A stretch of 64,000 nt of DNA from Ophioderma brevispina (lineage: Eukaryota; Echinodermata; Ophiuroidea; Amphilepidida; Ophiodermatidae). Below the pieces are notes generated by a model that was given only the letters and a program-made list of their open reading frames with translations, searched no databases and had not been told where the DNA came from. Position numbers and translations under genes: made by a program. Below are positions 33,725 to 44,605 of this stretch, piece by piece (the first letter of the stretch is position 1; the number at the start of each line of letters is the position of its first letter). Where the stretch lies: NCBI GenBank assembly GCA_023653785.1, contig JAMKCH010001670.1:32204-96203 (forward strand), in the 5' to 3' direction.

Positions 33725-33972
33725 TATGAAAACAAAAGTGTGTATTTCTATATGCTTATATTTCATAGAAAAAAGGTTGAATTTTGTATTCTGCTCCTAT
33801 ACGAAGTTAGAAATTTTCACAATTTTTGTACCAAAGAAACATTCTCATCTTAATCCTTACAGATAGGGATATGTGTGATATAAAAGCTTGTAACACCAGT
33901 GCCTAAATCAGATTTTGTCACATTTTTTTTGGGGCACCTGTATTTGAAATCTCTCGTTTGCACCTTTTAGGG
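33725..33972 (-). mobile_element. MITE family T2, copy 3 (inverted)
   Basis: On the minus strand it starts CAAACGAGAGATTTCAAATA next to 33965. It continues through GGCACTGGTG, TATCTGTAAGGATTAAG and CTAACTTCGTATAGGAGC, matching copy 1. The terminal TTAA has decayed to TTAG-like sequence. The inner end near 33725 is approximate. Confidence 0.65.
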
Positions 33973-36097
33973 TTATAAGTCGCATTACATTGTATAGCGG
34001 GGAGCTTGGTACGCGACATTCTGGAAACTGCAAGCAATCCATTGGGGGTGCATGCCATAGGGATCCCACCTCTCACAGTTAATTAATCCAGTGGTTCTCA
34101 GGGCGTAAGGGGTACTTGTATCCATCTGAATACCCGATAGAGGAATTTTCCAGCACTTTCTTCTCTGATAGCCATGTGTTCCGGGCGCAGGGTATGTACT
34201 TCCTCTTCTAGAGGCACATTGATGATTATTCCTGCTAAAAACCAATCGTCCATCAGGGATGGACACGTGAGTACTGGGGCTTCCTAATGAGTGTAATGGG
34301 GACTATAGGAAGCTTTCTGACTTTTGTGTTTGTTGATCGCTATCCTTACTACGTACCTGGTAGTCAAGGTGGCAACCAAATGGTATGCTGGTCTACCTAG
34401 TCCGAGTCAAATGCAGTAGTGGAATCGCTTCAGCTCTCCTTTACATCGATGGTTTCTTAACTTACATGTTGTGTTGTGCACGAAATAAGAGGGGTCACAA
34501 TAAGTCCCGCTAAGGGATGTGGCAGCATGATAAAATTCACAAACCTTGATCTAGACCTCTTTACCATATCATACTTACAGTTTAACCTCACTCCTTACTG
34601 TAAAGTGACACATTTCGAGGTGAGATAGATGATTATTTCTTAATTCACTGATTATGTTAATTCTCAAACAATGAGCAGTGCTAGTGTGTAGAAGTCGGAT
34701 AGAATTCCAAATTTGGCAACCTACCTATCTTGCGGACTGACGGATGAAAATTAGTTTAAAATACAGATACTAACTGGAAATAATTTATGGGTGAGGTGTA
34801 GTTTATACTGATAGGTATTCTAAAGACTTGCCCCTCAATTTAACGCATCTTATTCTGTCCAATCAAGGCCATCCAAGGGAGTTTACTACCCTCCTAAGGA
34901 TTGTTTGAGATTAGCCGGTCTGTCCAACCTTGGGTTCTCGCTTCTTTAACACACGGGTTTTGCTTTTCTTTGCCGAATAGCCTTGGAAGCAGCGAATATA
35001 AATGCATTTACCCCCCCGCATCGTTCAATCGGTCGATTCCCCCTAACAAACCAATTGCCTTGCAAAGATGTTAATACATAAAACGTAAAAATAGAACGCG
35101 AACAAATTTATTTTCTAATGTCAAAGGTCGAAGCGCTACTTGCAGAATGTGTCAAATCGTGAAAAGAGTCAATAAAAATTCACACATTATTGATCTTTGC
35201 TGATTTTATTTTTAGAGTTTAGTCTTGACTCTTTGACTTATTTTATATGGCCTGGTGTGAATTAAACAAACTTGTGCCTGATTTGATCACTGCCTGATAT
35301 TAAATTAATTTACAAAAACACATTGTATGTCTTTGACCTTGCAATCCAACTGGTCTAGTTTGTTTCAATATAAAATTGGAATATTAAGTGAATCATTGAC
35401 TCACTAGTGCAAGCCAAAAGGTGAACTTGCATGAAGGATTAAGAAGGAGGGTAGGTCAATATTGCCATTGATGGCTGCATAAAAAGGTTGTTTTTATTTT
35501 TGATTTTTTTTCAAAAGTCATTTTTTTACAGTCAAGGTACCAAAATCAGAGTGACATGATAGAGTGCAAAGGCCATTTGAATAAAATTGCTCAAGTTTGA
35601 CTTTTAGGTTACAACCCTCATTTATAGTGCTTTCCATGGTATTTATTACATTCAGAAGACTTCTCACTATGTGAACCAGGGTATTTAAGTTTAATTTTTT
35701 TTAATTATTTATTGCCATTTTAACCAAGAGATAAGGTTTTAAAACACACTTATTGATGAAAAAGGCTAGCTATATGTATTAGGTCAGATGTATTTATGAA
35801 AAAATCGGTGATGGCATTAAACTACGTCCTACAGTTTTTTTCAACATTAAACTGCATAAGGGGTTTGCATTTCCGTTAGTGCATAAGGGGGGCTCCTAGG
35901 GACCATACATTATATAACCACTTTCCCAAGGATTTTTAGATGAAATCCACCACATGATAGAAGGTTTCAAAGACATAAACAATAAAGAAATAAAAACTGC
36001 AAAATTTTGTTCAGTAAGAAAACCAAGGGCATTTTAATTTTGTGTCAAAATAAGGAAAAAGACGATTTCTGCATTTTCTATGCCGTTGATTCACCTA
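33973..36097. other. Unassigned DNA, no gene seen
   Basis: Over 2 kb without a recognised gene, repeat or RNA. A 93-codon minus-strand frame at 33985-34266 has no known motif. Confidence 0.55.
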
Positions 36098-36125
36098 GTG
36101 ATGCACGTGTGATCTAGTGGAAAAG
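36098..36125 (+). mobile_element. SINE copy S2, 5' stub
   Basis: GTGTGATCTAGTGGAAAAG corresponds to the A-box region of the SINE at 25018 (GTGTGGTCCAGTGGATAAAG). The rest of this SINE lies 3.15 kb away at 39280-39591, beyond the foldback element. Confidence 0.65.
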
Positions 36126-36960
36126 CGGTTAGTGTAAAAGCGCATAGAGCATAAGACTGCATAAGCATAAGAGCATTAAGAGTACATTAGCATAACGCAT
36201 AAGAGCTAAGAGTGAATAAGTATAAGAATAACCGTAATATACGGAACATAATCGCATAGAGTGCATAAGTATAAGAAAAACCGTATAAACGGAACATAAT
36301 TGCATAAGAGCATAAGTATAAGGAATAACCGGCTATCGGAACATAATCGGCATACAGAGTGCATACGTATAAGAATAACCGTATATACGCGAACATAATT
36401 CGCATAAGAGGCAAAGTATCAGGATAACCGTATATACGGAACATAATCCCATAAGAGCATAATCGCAAAAGAGCATAATCGCATAAAAGTGCATAAACAT
36501 AAGAATAATCGTAGATAGGAACATAATCGCATAATCCCATAAAGCGCAAAAGCATAAGAATAACCGTATATACGCACATAGAATCGCATAAGAGCATAAG
36601 GACCTTAAAGAGTACATAAGCATAAGAATAACCGCGTATACGGAGCTAGCGCATAAGAGCATAGACGCATGAGAACACAAGAGGAGTGCATGATAAGAAT
36701 AACCGTATAAGAGGTATCATAGCGAGTAACAGAATAATAGGGGGGTATAATAGTTATCATAGCGGAATAACAGCATTAGGGGTGTAAGCATAAGAATAAA
36801 CGGTTTATGTACGGAGCATTTAGCGAATGAGAGCATAAAGTGTAAAACGCATAAGCCCCACGGAGCCTATACAGAGCATAAGCGAACGTGGTGTAAAACG
36901 CATTCGATTACCATACATACGGAAGCATAATAATCGGCCCAATAAGCATCGGGGGGAGGG

Positions 36961-38289
36961 GGGATACTGACATGTCAAGGCATAAGGGGATGTGCCTCCC
37001 AAAGGGGTTGTTTTTCACAAAAAAAATCATTAGACATGGTACCTTTCTGCCAAAAATCTTTGGATAAGGTTGCAATTTAGAAAAAAGAAAGAGGACAACA
37101 CTTGTAAATCACCGTTTTTGAAGGGCCAGACAACCTAGAAATGGGTCCAAATTTGGCAACATTTTCGAGAAAAAATCGTCAAATAGGCCATTTTTTAACC
37201 TAAATGCCCTTAGAAATGGTATAGGGGTTCAGACCTCGGGTCGAAAACAGTCACAATTGTAGAGATGCCACCACAGACATGTAAACGCTATATATTAAAA
37301 AATCCCGACATTTAAACACTTGTATTGACATTCTGCAACTAAAAAAAAAAAAATTGTTTCAGAAAGAAATTGTGCGATGTATTTTAAATAGCACCAAATT
37401 GGTTGTAGGAAAATAAGTACCATCGCTTTCATTTTATGCAAGATTGTAAGGCTTGGGAAGTGCTGACTCTGTCGGAAAAATTACATGGATTTGGAAAGGA
37501 CTTCAAATGAAATGTAATAGTGCCTTGGATCACGTGCACGAAAGCGACCCTTGAAATTCAAAACCTACTGAAAAATATTGCTTGAAACCATGTTTTGAGG
37601 CGGACAGATTATCACGGAGAGAGGGACCAATGTTCGTGTTTTTCTTGTTTTCCCTGTTTATTTTTATTATTATTGTTTTATTATTGTTGTTGTTGTTAAT
37701 ATATATTATTATATCGTAACCGGGTTCTTGAATTTCTTGATTAACACACACACAACGAATCTGACGGTCGCTATTGGCTTTTGTGGTATATCAGTTTTAT
37801 GGCTAGCTTTTAAATTGTTGTTCAAAGGACGGTCTCGCTATTGGCTTGTCTATGTTTTAAGCGTTCTATCTTTTACATTGCTGATTTTAAGGAGGGCTGT
37901 AGACTAGAGACTTATAGGAAATAAGGTTTTTCACAGCAACAATCAAATTTCTCTTTATCAATTTTACCATAGTAATCGTTTTAATACCTGATGCCGAAAG
38001 TGGCTAACTAGTGCTCACGAAAATGTCGCCAATATCTTACTTTGAATCATGGTAAGGTTCACAGTACTTTTATTTGGCAGAATTTTCCAGAATTTCATCT
38101 GAAAATGGCCAAAAGTATTCTAGTGTCCTGCAGAATCTTATGTAATTTATCCTCAATGATATGAATATTTGCCATAATTAATAGAAAAAAAGGGTGATGG
38201 ACAAGGTAAATTAATTATGCAAATAGCATGATGAGAAGTAAATTAAACAGATTCTAAGAGGACACCCAAGAACGCTTTGGCATATACGA
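36961..38289. other. Central segment of foldback element F1
   Basis: A non-repetitive, AT-rich 1.3 kb between the inverted arms. A (TTG/TTA)n microsatellite lies near 37655-37715. Open frames are short and none resembles a transposase, so movement would need proteins supplied elsewhere. Confidence 0.6.
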
Positions 38290-38858
38290 TTATGTTATGA
38301 TATTATACCCTGATGCTCTTTTTTTCCCAAACTGGCGCTACGTTTCCGTATAGCTAACGGTTAGTCTATTATGGGTTTTACACTCTAATGCTCACTGTTA
38401 TGCTGCACTGGGGTTAATATTAATGCCTCCGTTACGGTTATGCGCTTACAAAGTTATGCGCATAGAAGTTTTCTCTGATGATTATGGGGCTTATGCGAAT
38501 GCATATGCTTGTACAATACGGTGATCTCGTATGCATCTTCTGCTCTTATGGCTTATGCTCCGTATACTACGGGTTATTCTCTGATGGTTATTGCAGTTTA
38601 TGCTCTTATGCGCCGCGTTACGGTATTTTCATGCTTATCAGTTAGCTTTGCTAGATGCGCCGTATATTCTTATGCTTATTGCAATCTTATGTTTTATGCT
38701 TCTATACGCCGTTATATACGGTTTCTTATGCGTATGCATATTATGCTCTTATGCGTTATGCTTTATTGAGCGATGAGGTACATACGGTATTTCTTAGGCT
38801 TTTCCCCAAGCAGTCTTTATCGCTGCTTATGGCTTGGTCATGCAGGTCTTAGGTCATA

Positions 38859-39106
38859 TGCACAAAAAGTTTAGACCAGGTTTAAAGGTTAAACCTGGTC
38901 TACGTTCCAAAACTAGTTTAGTCCAAAATTGATAGTTTTTACATTTTCTTTATAAATGAACTAGCAAATTTTAAAGAAAGATGCAAATTCAAATAAATAC
39001 AAAAAAATATTTAACTTCAATGCTAAGGGAAAAGGTATTTTCTGGTGAGGACTAAATTACACTTAGACCAGGTCTAACGTTAGCCCTGGTTCTAACACTT
39101 TGTGCA
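38859..39106. mobile_element. TA-flanked MITE inside the right arm of F1
   Basis: Ends are TGCACAAAAAGTTTAGACC and its inverse GTTCTAACACTTTGTGCA, flanked by TA on both sides (38857-38858 and 39107-39108). Next to the left end is a smaller palindrome (AGACCAGGTTTAAAGGTTAA and its mirror). The neighbouring foldback subrepeats resume on each side. TA duplication suggests a Tc1/mariner-type mobiliser. It is non-coding. Confidence 0.7.
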
Positions 39107-39279
39107 TACAGACCTTATGCTCTTATGCGCTTATGCTTTTATGCGCTTATGCTGTAAATACGGTTATTCTTATGCTCATGCAGTCTTATGCTCTTATGCG
39201 CTTATGCTCCGTATATACGATTATTCTTATGCTTATGCAGTCTTATGCTCTTATGCGCTTATGCGTTTTACACTAACCG

Positions 39280-39591
39280 TGGAAAAGCGCAGGATTCGTG
39301 ATCATTAGATTGTTACAATCGTGAGTTCGAGCCCCACTGTGGTCAACGTATTTGTGTCCCTGGGCAAGATACCTAATCTCAATTGCTTTGTTCACCCAAG
39401 CAAAATCTGGGGAGCTGTTATGGGGGGTATTACAATCAAGTGCTGATAGGAATGTGCTGTTGGCCGGCTGCCGGCCTAGGTGAAGCGAAATGATTGTGAC
39501 AATTTCCTGAAGGCAGCGTAATAATAATATGCAACAGCGCTTTGTATCCTGTGGAAAAGGCGCTATATAAATGTCGATATTATTATTATTA
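39280..39591 (+). mobile_element. SINE copy S2, main body
   Basis: It continues the SINE cut by F1: AAAGCGCAGGATTCGTGATC, then the B box GAGTTCGAGCCCC, TGTCCCTGGGCAAGATACC, GGGGAGCTGTTATGGGG, GCGCTTTGTATCCTG and GGCGCTATATAAATGTCGAT, ending in (ATT)n near 39575-39591. It aligns along its length with copies S1 and S3. Confidence 0.8.
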
Positions 39592-39912
39592 CCTAAACTA
39601 AACTGCTTAATTGATAAAGAATGAATAAAATTTTCCAAGCAAGACACGAGCGTGAATGGAATGTTACTTCCCCTATTTAGGCCTATTGGCAGCATGCCTG
39701 TCGTGATTGGTTCCCCGGCTTTAAAAAAAAGAAAAAAAGGTATATAATTTTTACGTGTATATTTGCTTTAACTTTATATTTGTAACTGTATTATTACCCT
39801 GCCTGGTGGTCAGTATAGGATCCAGTTGTCTTGGTTTAGATGTTTACACTTTTTTATTTTTTTTATTTTTTTTATTTTTCATTTCAACACAAAAAAGAGG
39901 ATTTTATATAAA

Positions 39913-39956
<44 letters not shown>

Positions 39957-40110
39957 TCTTATGGTTACCCTTGTTTTTTATTACCATAGGTTTCTACAGT
40001 GACCCGAAAATATTTATGGCACCATGGTCTACTATACTTTCCAAGAATTTCTGATTGATGTCACTAGGTGTATGGATTATGTTATTCAGAATCAAAAATT
40101 CCAAGCATTC
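39592..40110. other. Unassigned DNA with a 35-base T run
   Basis: The uninterrupted T run is at about 39917-39951, preceded by T-rich sequence. It could be the poly(A) of a minus-strand retro-insertion, but no element was recognised beside it. No gene is seen. Confidence 0.5.
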
Positions 40111-40111
40111 T

Positions 40112-40310
40112 TATCTAGGACCCATTAGAACAGCTATCTAGGACCCATTAGAACAGCTAGCAAGTTCAATAAGTTTTTGTTTTTCTTTACTGTTTGTCCA
40201 ATAAACCTCTAAAACATTCTCTATTGGTATTCTGCAGCAAATCAAGTGCAAATTTAAATTCATTTGTTTCCTTGAAAAAATCTCCTTTTCATAATAATGC
40301 GTATTCCCAG
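40112..40310. repeat. Fragment of the 45300-46244 element, with a 23-bp tandem duplication
   Basis: CTAGGACCCATTAGAACAG occurs twice back to back (about 40117-40158). The following AGCAAGTTCAATAAG, GTTTGTCCAATAAACCT and AACATTCTC match 46075-46165 in order, so this is a diverged fragment of that element's right half. Just beyond, CAGGGCCGTAGCTAGGGGG at 40309 resembles a hAT-type terminus. Confidence 0.5.
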
Positions 40311-40335
40311 GGCCGTAGCTAGGGGGTACGACGCA

Positions 40336-40685
40336 CCCACCCCCCAAAAATGACAAAGGTCCGCTTTATCATGTGCATGAAGGTCCACTTTGTCATGTTG
40401 AATTTTGCCGCCTGTCTAAAGCTGTTGTTTTAAGGGTTGTGGTTATGTGAATAACTATTGGTCAATACCCTATTCACTACTACAGCATATGCATTGCTAC
40501 TATTAATATAATTTTTGTCGACGCTGATATCTCATTCCTCCATAACCCCCTTGGGAATGAATTGGATTTCAGGGCTCAAATTTCAGGACAATGAGAAAAA
40601 TATGGCCTTTCATCTGATATCAGAATCAATACTACTTCCGGGTAAATCAGTGGGGTCCCAAAGACGATCGGAACACGCACCTTTA
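40336..40685. other. Unassigned DNA, no gene seen
   Basis: Nothing is recognised apart from AAAGGTCC-CTTT-TCATG words near 40350-40400, which echo 27085-27270. Confidence 0.45.
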
Positions 40686-40945
40686 ATACATTATATCAAA
40701 ATGAAGTTATTACGCCGCAATCAGGAAATCATCACAGTCATTTCGGTTCAGCTAGGATGGCTGCTGGCCAAGAGCACAATCCTAACAGCACTTGGACTGT
40801 AATATTCCCCCATAACAGCTGCCCAAGAGATAAAGGCAAGAGATAAAGTGCCTTGCCCAGATACAAAATATGTTAGCTTCAGCGGGGCTTGAACTCACAA
40901 CCTTTAGACTGTGAGTCAGCGGTCGCACTGTATCACACATCACAA
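40686..40945 (-). mobile_element. tRNA-derived SINE, copy S3
   Basis: On the minus strand: a head with GATACAGTGCGACCGC (decayed A box) and GGTTGTGAGTTCAAGCCCC (B box, about 40884-40902), then ATCTGGGCAAGGCACTTTAT, AGCTGTTATGGGGGA, GTGCTGTTAGGATTGTGC and AATGACTGTGATGATTTCCTG. The order is the same as in S1 and S2. The ATTATT tail is missing, so it is 3'-truncated. Confidence 0.75.
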
Positions 40946-41041
40946 ATAACCCAGGTAATGCAACTGATTATGGCAGTTTTGACTGCTTTTGATTGCATAA
41001 TTATGCATTCATTGTTTCCGAATTCAACTACCTTGGCAAGG

Positions 41042-41117
41042 TACATACGTATGTACATACATACATGCATGCATGCATGCATGCATACATGCATACACAC
41101 ACACACACATACATATA
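41042..41117. repeat. Compound microsatellite (ACAT/ATGC/AC)n
   Basis: ACATACGTATGTACATACAT leads into six or so ATGC units and then (AC)n. Purely a simple repeat. Confidence 0.9.
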
Positions 41118-41296
41118 GTGTATTTAATCTGTACAAAATTTGGGTTCTTTTACTCTTATACTTTCATGTAACAATAACATTTCAATTTATTTACAAATAA
41201 AAAGGAACAGTATCTTTATTTTTACAAATTACTCGATAGGATAAAGTAGAAAAATATGAGTGTAGCTAGTTGAGCATATTGGATATGCACTCTATA

Positions 41297-41424
41297 TCAC
41301 TGATTACTTTGTGTCTTGTTTCCCTCGTCTTCGTTCTTCTGCTTTTCTTTTGTTTGCTGCCACTCCCAATTCCTGATCATAGCCTTCCTCTTCCGTTTGG
41401 CATGTGTACGGGATTTTAAATGAC
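41297..41424 (-). CDS. Possible terminal exon (weak), duplicated locally
   Basis: On the minus strand an acceptor (CTTATTTCAG, preceded by pyrimidines further up) opens about 40 codons. One frame ends at TAA (41304) and gives SFKIPYTCQTEEEGYDQ. The other ends at TGA (41297) and gives HLKSRTHAKRKRKAMIRNW, whose H-X5-H and basic tail resemble the end of a U1/matrin-type C2H2 zinc finger. The acceptor and the sequence after it recur at 46965-47036, and the intron side recurs at 42401-42565. It may be a real last exon of a gene whose other exons lie upstream, or part of a repeat. Confidence 0.25.
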
Positions 41425-41590
41425 CTGAAATAAGTTACACAGAATATGTTAATGGTGAGGATTTTCTTTTGTTTTAGTTAAATTGCTTACATACTGTAGC
41501 TTTGTATATGAGGTCAAATACCGTCTTGTCTGTAATAAACGCCCTGGGCATGATTTTATTTTTTCAAAAAGGGGGCATTTATTATAAGTC
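41419..41590. repeat. Direct repeat D1, left copy
   Basis: AATGACCTGAAATAAGTTAC through ACAGAATATG, GTAATAAACGCCC, GCATGA and AGGGGGCATT-ATT to AAGTCAT matches 42401-42565 almost block for block. The two copies flank the DNA transposon at 41588-42406. Confidence 0.7.
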
Positions 41591-42406
41591 ATTTCGCTGG
41601 GTGTATTACATAATGACGGGTGTTAAACAAAACACAATTTTTTTTTGTTTCTGAGAAAATCGCATTTGAAAAATCGCGAACTCTTAAGGGTCCGTACACA
41701 TCCCCACATACGATTCAAACAATCAAATCCAATTAAGAAACAAAATTAACAACTGGAAATTTATTTTAGCTATTATTCATTAATTCTTACTTAATAAAAT
41801 GGATGTAATACATTGGAAAAGATAACCATCATATCCGTCACACCAAAAATTATGCAAATCAGCGATTATGTTCATGACATAGTGACGGATGTTGAATTTT
41901 CCCTATAGTAAAGCGTTATTCAGCATCCGTCATTATGGAAAACAACAATCGGCGTTTCCGTCAAATCAACGTGCGTCATCAAGAATCTTCTCAATTTGGT
42001 TTACTACATGACGGATGTTGAGTGGATTGCCGAGATTCAACGCTTTGAACTGTAAATAAATATAAATTTCTAGTAACAGTAATATTTAAAATTAATTTCA
42101 TATTTTGCTTGTGTCAGTTATAAATTAAAGAATTATTTTTTTACAAAAGTATTTAAAAATGCCCAGCTGTGAAATCACGTATACACTTCTATGACAGAGG
42201 GTTCAACATCCGTCACTATGTAATACAACAAAACCTTTGTTATGTAACATACATCAAAATTACCAAATTCCTAATTAAGATTATTAATTAAGTTTCGGCA
42301 CTTGGCATGTTTGCAGATTTTGGTATGTAGTACCATTTCCCTTAATTTCGTAAAAAATTATAAAAATTCAACATCCGTCACTATGTAATACACCCGACGA
42401 AATGAC
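41588..42406. mobile_element. Non-autonomous DNA transposon with TGACGGATGTT subterminal repeats
   Basis: Ends are GTCATTTCGCTGGGTGTATT at 41588 and the inverse AATACACCCGACGAAATGAC ending at 42406; the inverted repeat extends about 35 bases to ACATAATGACGGGTGTT. The motif TGACGGATGTTGA or its complement recurs at about 41613, 41880, 41925, 42011, 42200 and 42369. Such spaced motifs in both orientations look like transposase-binding sites. No coding capacity was seen. Confidence 0.75.
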
Positions 42407-42565
42407 CTGAAATAAGTTACACAGAATATGTAAATGGGAAAAATTTGTTTTAGTTTGTTTAAATAGTGCAGCTTTGTAAATGAGATAAAATTCCATATTG
42501 ACTGTAATAAACGCCCAGAGCATGAAATTTTTCAAATAGGGGGCATTCATTTTAAGTCATCTGTT
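42401..42565. repeat. Direct repeat D1, right copy
   Basis: Second copy of the segment at 41419-41590, in the same orientation. It lacks the exon-like part that precedes the left copy. The duplicated blocks include CTGTAATAAACGCCC and TAGGGGGCATTCATTT. Confidence 0.7.
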
Positions 42566-42824
42566 GTGTTATTTTTCCATTTGAAATCATTGCAAGCACT
42601 GTCTGAAATACCATGGTGCTCCTACACAAATAGGAATGTTTGAGCAATCTCAACCAACATTGCAATGTCCAATGCATCCAGGGCTGAACGAAAATAGCAC
42701 ACTTGCCCGCTAAAATGGTCTATTTTAACACATTTTACATGGAAAGATGTAATTTCTACAACAATCTGCACATGTCCAAAATATCAACCCTTCAATTTGT
42801 TAATTTGGCAATGTACTGGGCAAG

Positions 42825-43322
42825 TTAAAGCGGCATTGGCACATTTTCAGAAAATATGAAATTTCTTCAATTTTCTCGCAAATTATAGTCTAGGCCGTTG
42901 GAAGAATAGAGATATATTTTACACATAAAAATAAGATACCCAAAAGCAGATAAGGACATTAATAAGAGGCTAAAGACATCCAGATATTTTGTAGGCTAAC
43001 GTTTAAGTTTGTCGTAAATTTAATCAACCAATGTGTGTATTACATGAATATAATGAACTTGTCAAACAAGGTGCATGCCGTGAGTATCAATTCTGGCGTG
43101 TGTTTTCTTGTGTTACACGCCATTTCCTCGTTGTCTGCTGAATTAATGTCGCCGGCGACATTAATTATAAAATCGGTCTGTTTACCCATAAGCAGGCTGA
43201 TTTGGGCTTAATAATTTCAGGTGAGGACGAATGTATATAAAAGCTTTATAACCATACAAAAATATCAATTTTGAAAAACCTAGAGGGTGCACTATTTTTC
43301 AAATGTGCCAGTGTCTCTTTAA
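42825..43322. mobile_element. MITE family T1, copy A (complete)
   Basis: It starts TTAA (42825) then AGCGGCATTGGCACATTTTC and ends AAATGTGCCAGTGTCTCT followed by TTAA (43319-43322), so the ends are inverted repeats with TTAA target sites. Near 43141-43167 sits a palindrome, ATTAATGTCGCCGGCGACAT and its mirror. TATATAAAAGCTTTATAACC lies near the right end. It is 498 bases and non-coding. Confidence 0.8.
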
Positions 43323-43609
43323 TTATCACTGTATGTCATGTCATGTATTTCTAAGAACACTAGGGAGCGTTTATTAGAGCAGGCGTTTATTACAAAGATA
43401 CGTGTAGTACCTCAAGCTTTTAAATGGATTTGAGTACAGAAATATAATTAACTGAATGAAGTTATTGTACACAGAATATGTAGATAAGGCTAAAAATGAA
43501 ACAATTTTGCTTCCAGTAGGTGTCCCAACAATGTGTTCTGTAGTTAAGGTGACCCCCACGCATATGCAAATAAGATTAGAATTCATTAACTTGCAGATAT
43601 TAAGAAGCA

Positions 43610-44040
43610 AACTATACAGCACCAGAAGTGGTCACGCATGGTTAGTTGCGTTTTGTCAAAGACAAGTTTTTGTTGATATGCAAAATAAGCTCATTAATAT
43701 TCATGAACATGCATATTATCTTGTTGCACAACTATACAGCAACATAAGTCATCATATTATAGTACCCTACTAAGATCAAAGCTCATCGAGAGTTGCATTT
43801 TGTCAAAAACAAGTTTTTGTTGATATGCAAAATAAGGTCATTATTATTCATGAACCTGCATACTATCTTGTTGCACAACTATACAGCAACATAAGTCATC
43901 ATGGTCAAGTACCAAGTTCAATGCTCATGGAAAGTTGCATTTGGTCAAAGATATGTTTTGTTGATATTCAAAATAAGGTCATATAGAAGTCCCAAGTATG
44001 CAAATGAGATATTGCTATTTATTCTGTCAAGTGTTACTGC
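43610..44040. repeat. Tandem repeat, three units of 120-165 bases
   Basis: Units begin AACTATACAGCA at 43610, 43730 and 43877. Each contains AGTTGC-TTTTGTCAAA, AAGTTTTTGTTGATATGCAA and AATAAGGTCATTA, and the first two end ATCTTGTTGCAC. The third unit ends in an inverted pair (ATAGAAGTCCCAAGTATGCA at 43983 against its mirror ending at 44080). Confidence 0.75.
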
Positions 44041-44174
44041 ACAACAATATACAGCGCATTTGCATACTTGGAACTTCTATATTGAAATGTTTACCCAGAA
44101 AACATGGTCTACTACCTTGTCAAGTTTAAAGTTTGTGGGTAGTCAAGTCTTTGTAAGTAAAGTGGATTAATGAA

Positions 44175-44605
44175 CAGTCTCAAACATACAGACACACGTA
44201 AATAATAAAGATATACATTCAGCATGAAAACATAGGACATCCACCATTGTGAGAGCCAAAATTCAAAATGTGAAATGATTTATGATCCCGCTTCCGACTT
44301 CAATTTACCAATATACCTAAAATGCACTAAATTCTTCAAATAACAAAGTGATGTGATGTTTTTATTAAAAGATCTAAAATGTCACCTTCTGAGAACATCC
44401 TTGTTTCCTTTTTAGTCTTGGGACTTAAACAATCGCATAAGATTTTAAGATTAACACAAAAAAATATTTACACAGAAAACATTTTGGTAGATGACAAAGA
44501 ATTGAAGGATTGGGATTGGATGGTTTTGAGTGCATCTTGGATCAACTATTTTAAGAAAACTAAGGAAAAACCCCAATATAAAAATGCATCGGTCCTCGGA
44601 TCGCT
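44175..44605. other. Unassigned DNA, no gene seen
   Basis: An 85-codon plus-strand frame (44379-44636) has no recognised motif and runs into the next element. Confidence 0.5.

Larger units (their letters stand above)
36126..39279. mobile_element. Foldback element F1 (TU-like), long inverted arms of tandem subrepeats
   Basis: Left end: CGGTTAGTGTAAAA; right end: TTTTACACTAACCG, an exact inverse. The left arm (to about 36960) consists of roughly 60-base subrepeats built on GCATAAG-ATAAGAATAACCG, TATACGGAACATAATCGCAT and AGAGCATAAG. The right arm (about 38290-39279) holds the inverted form (CTTATGCTCTTATGCGC, CGGTTATTCTTATGC). TGGAAAAG flanks both sides (36118-36125, 39280-39287). Long inverted repeats made of short tandem units with 8-bp duplications match the TU foldback elements described in sea urchin. 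The 1.3-kb centre has no recognised transposase. Confidence 0.85.

Noticed and set aside
36187..36680. Minus-strand frames of 115-136 codons rich in Tyr and Leu
   Set aside because: They translate the tandem subrepeats of foldback element F1. The frame shifts between units and the composition follows the repeat.
38509..38852. Plus-strand frames resembling a membrane protein
   Set aside because: They are the mirror case in the right arm of F1; hydrophobicity comes from the CTTATGC repeat.
36126..39279. CRISPR-like array in the CATAAG repeats
   Set aside because: Units are contiguous and diverged, without unique spacers, occur as inverted arms, and the DNA is eukaryotic.
39755..40054. Phe-rich 99-codon frame suggestive of a transmembrane protein
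   Set aside because: It is produced by T-rich sequence and the 35-base T run.
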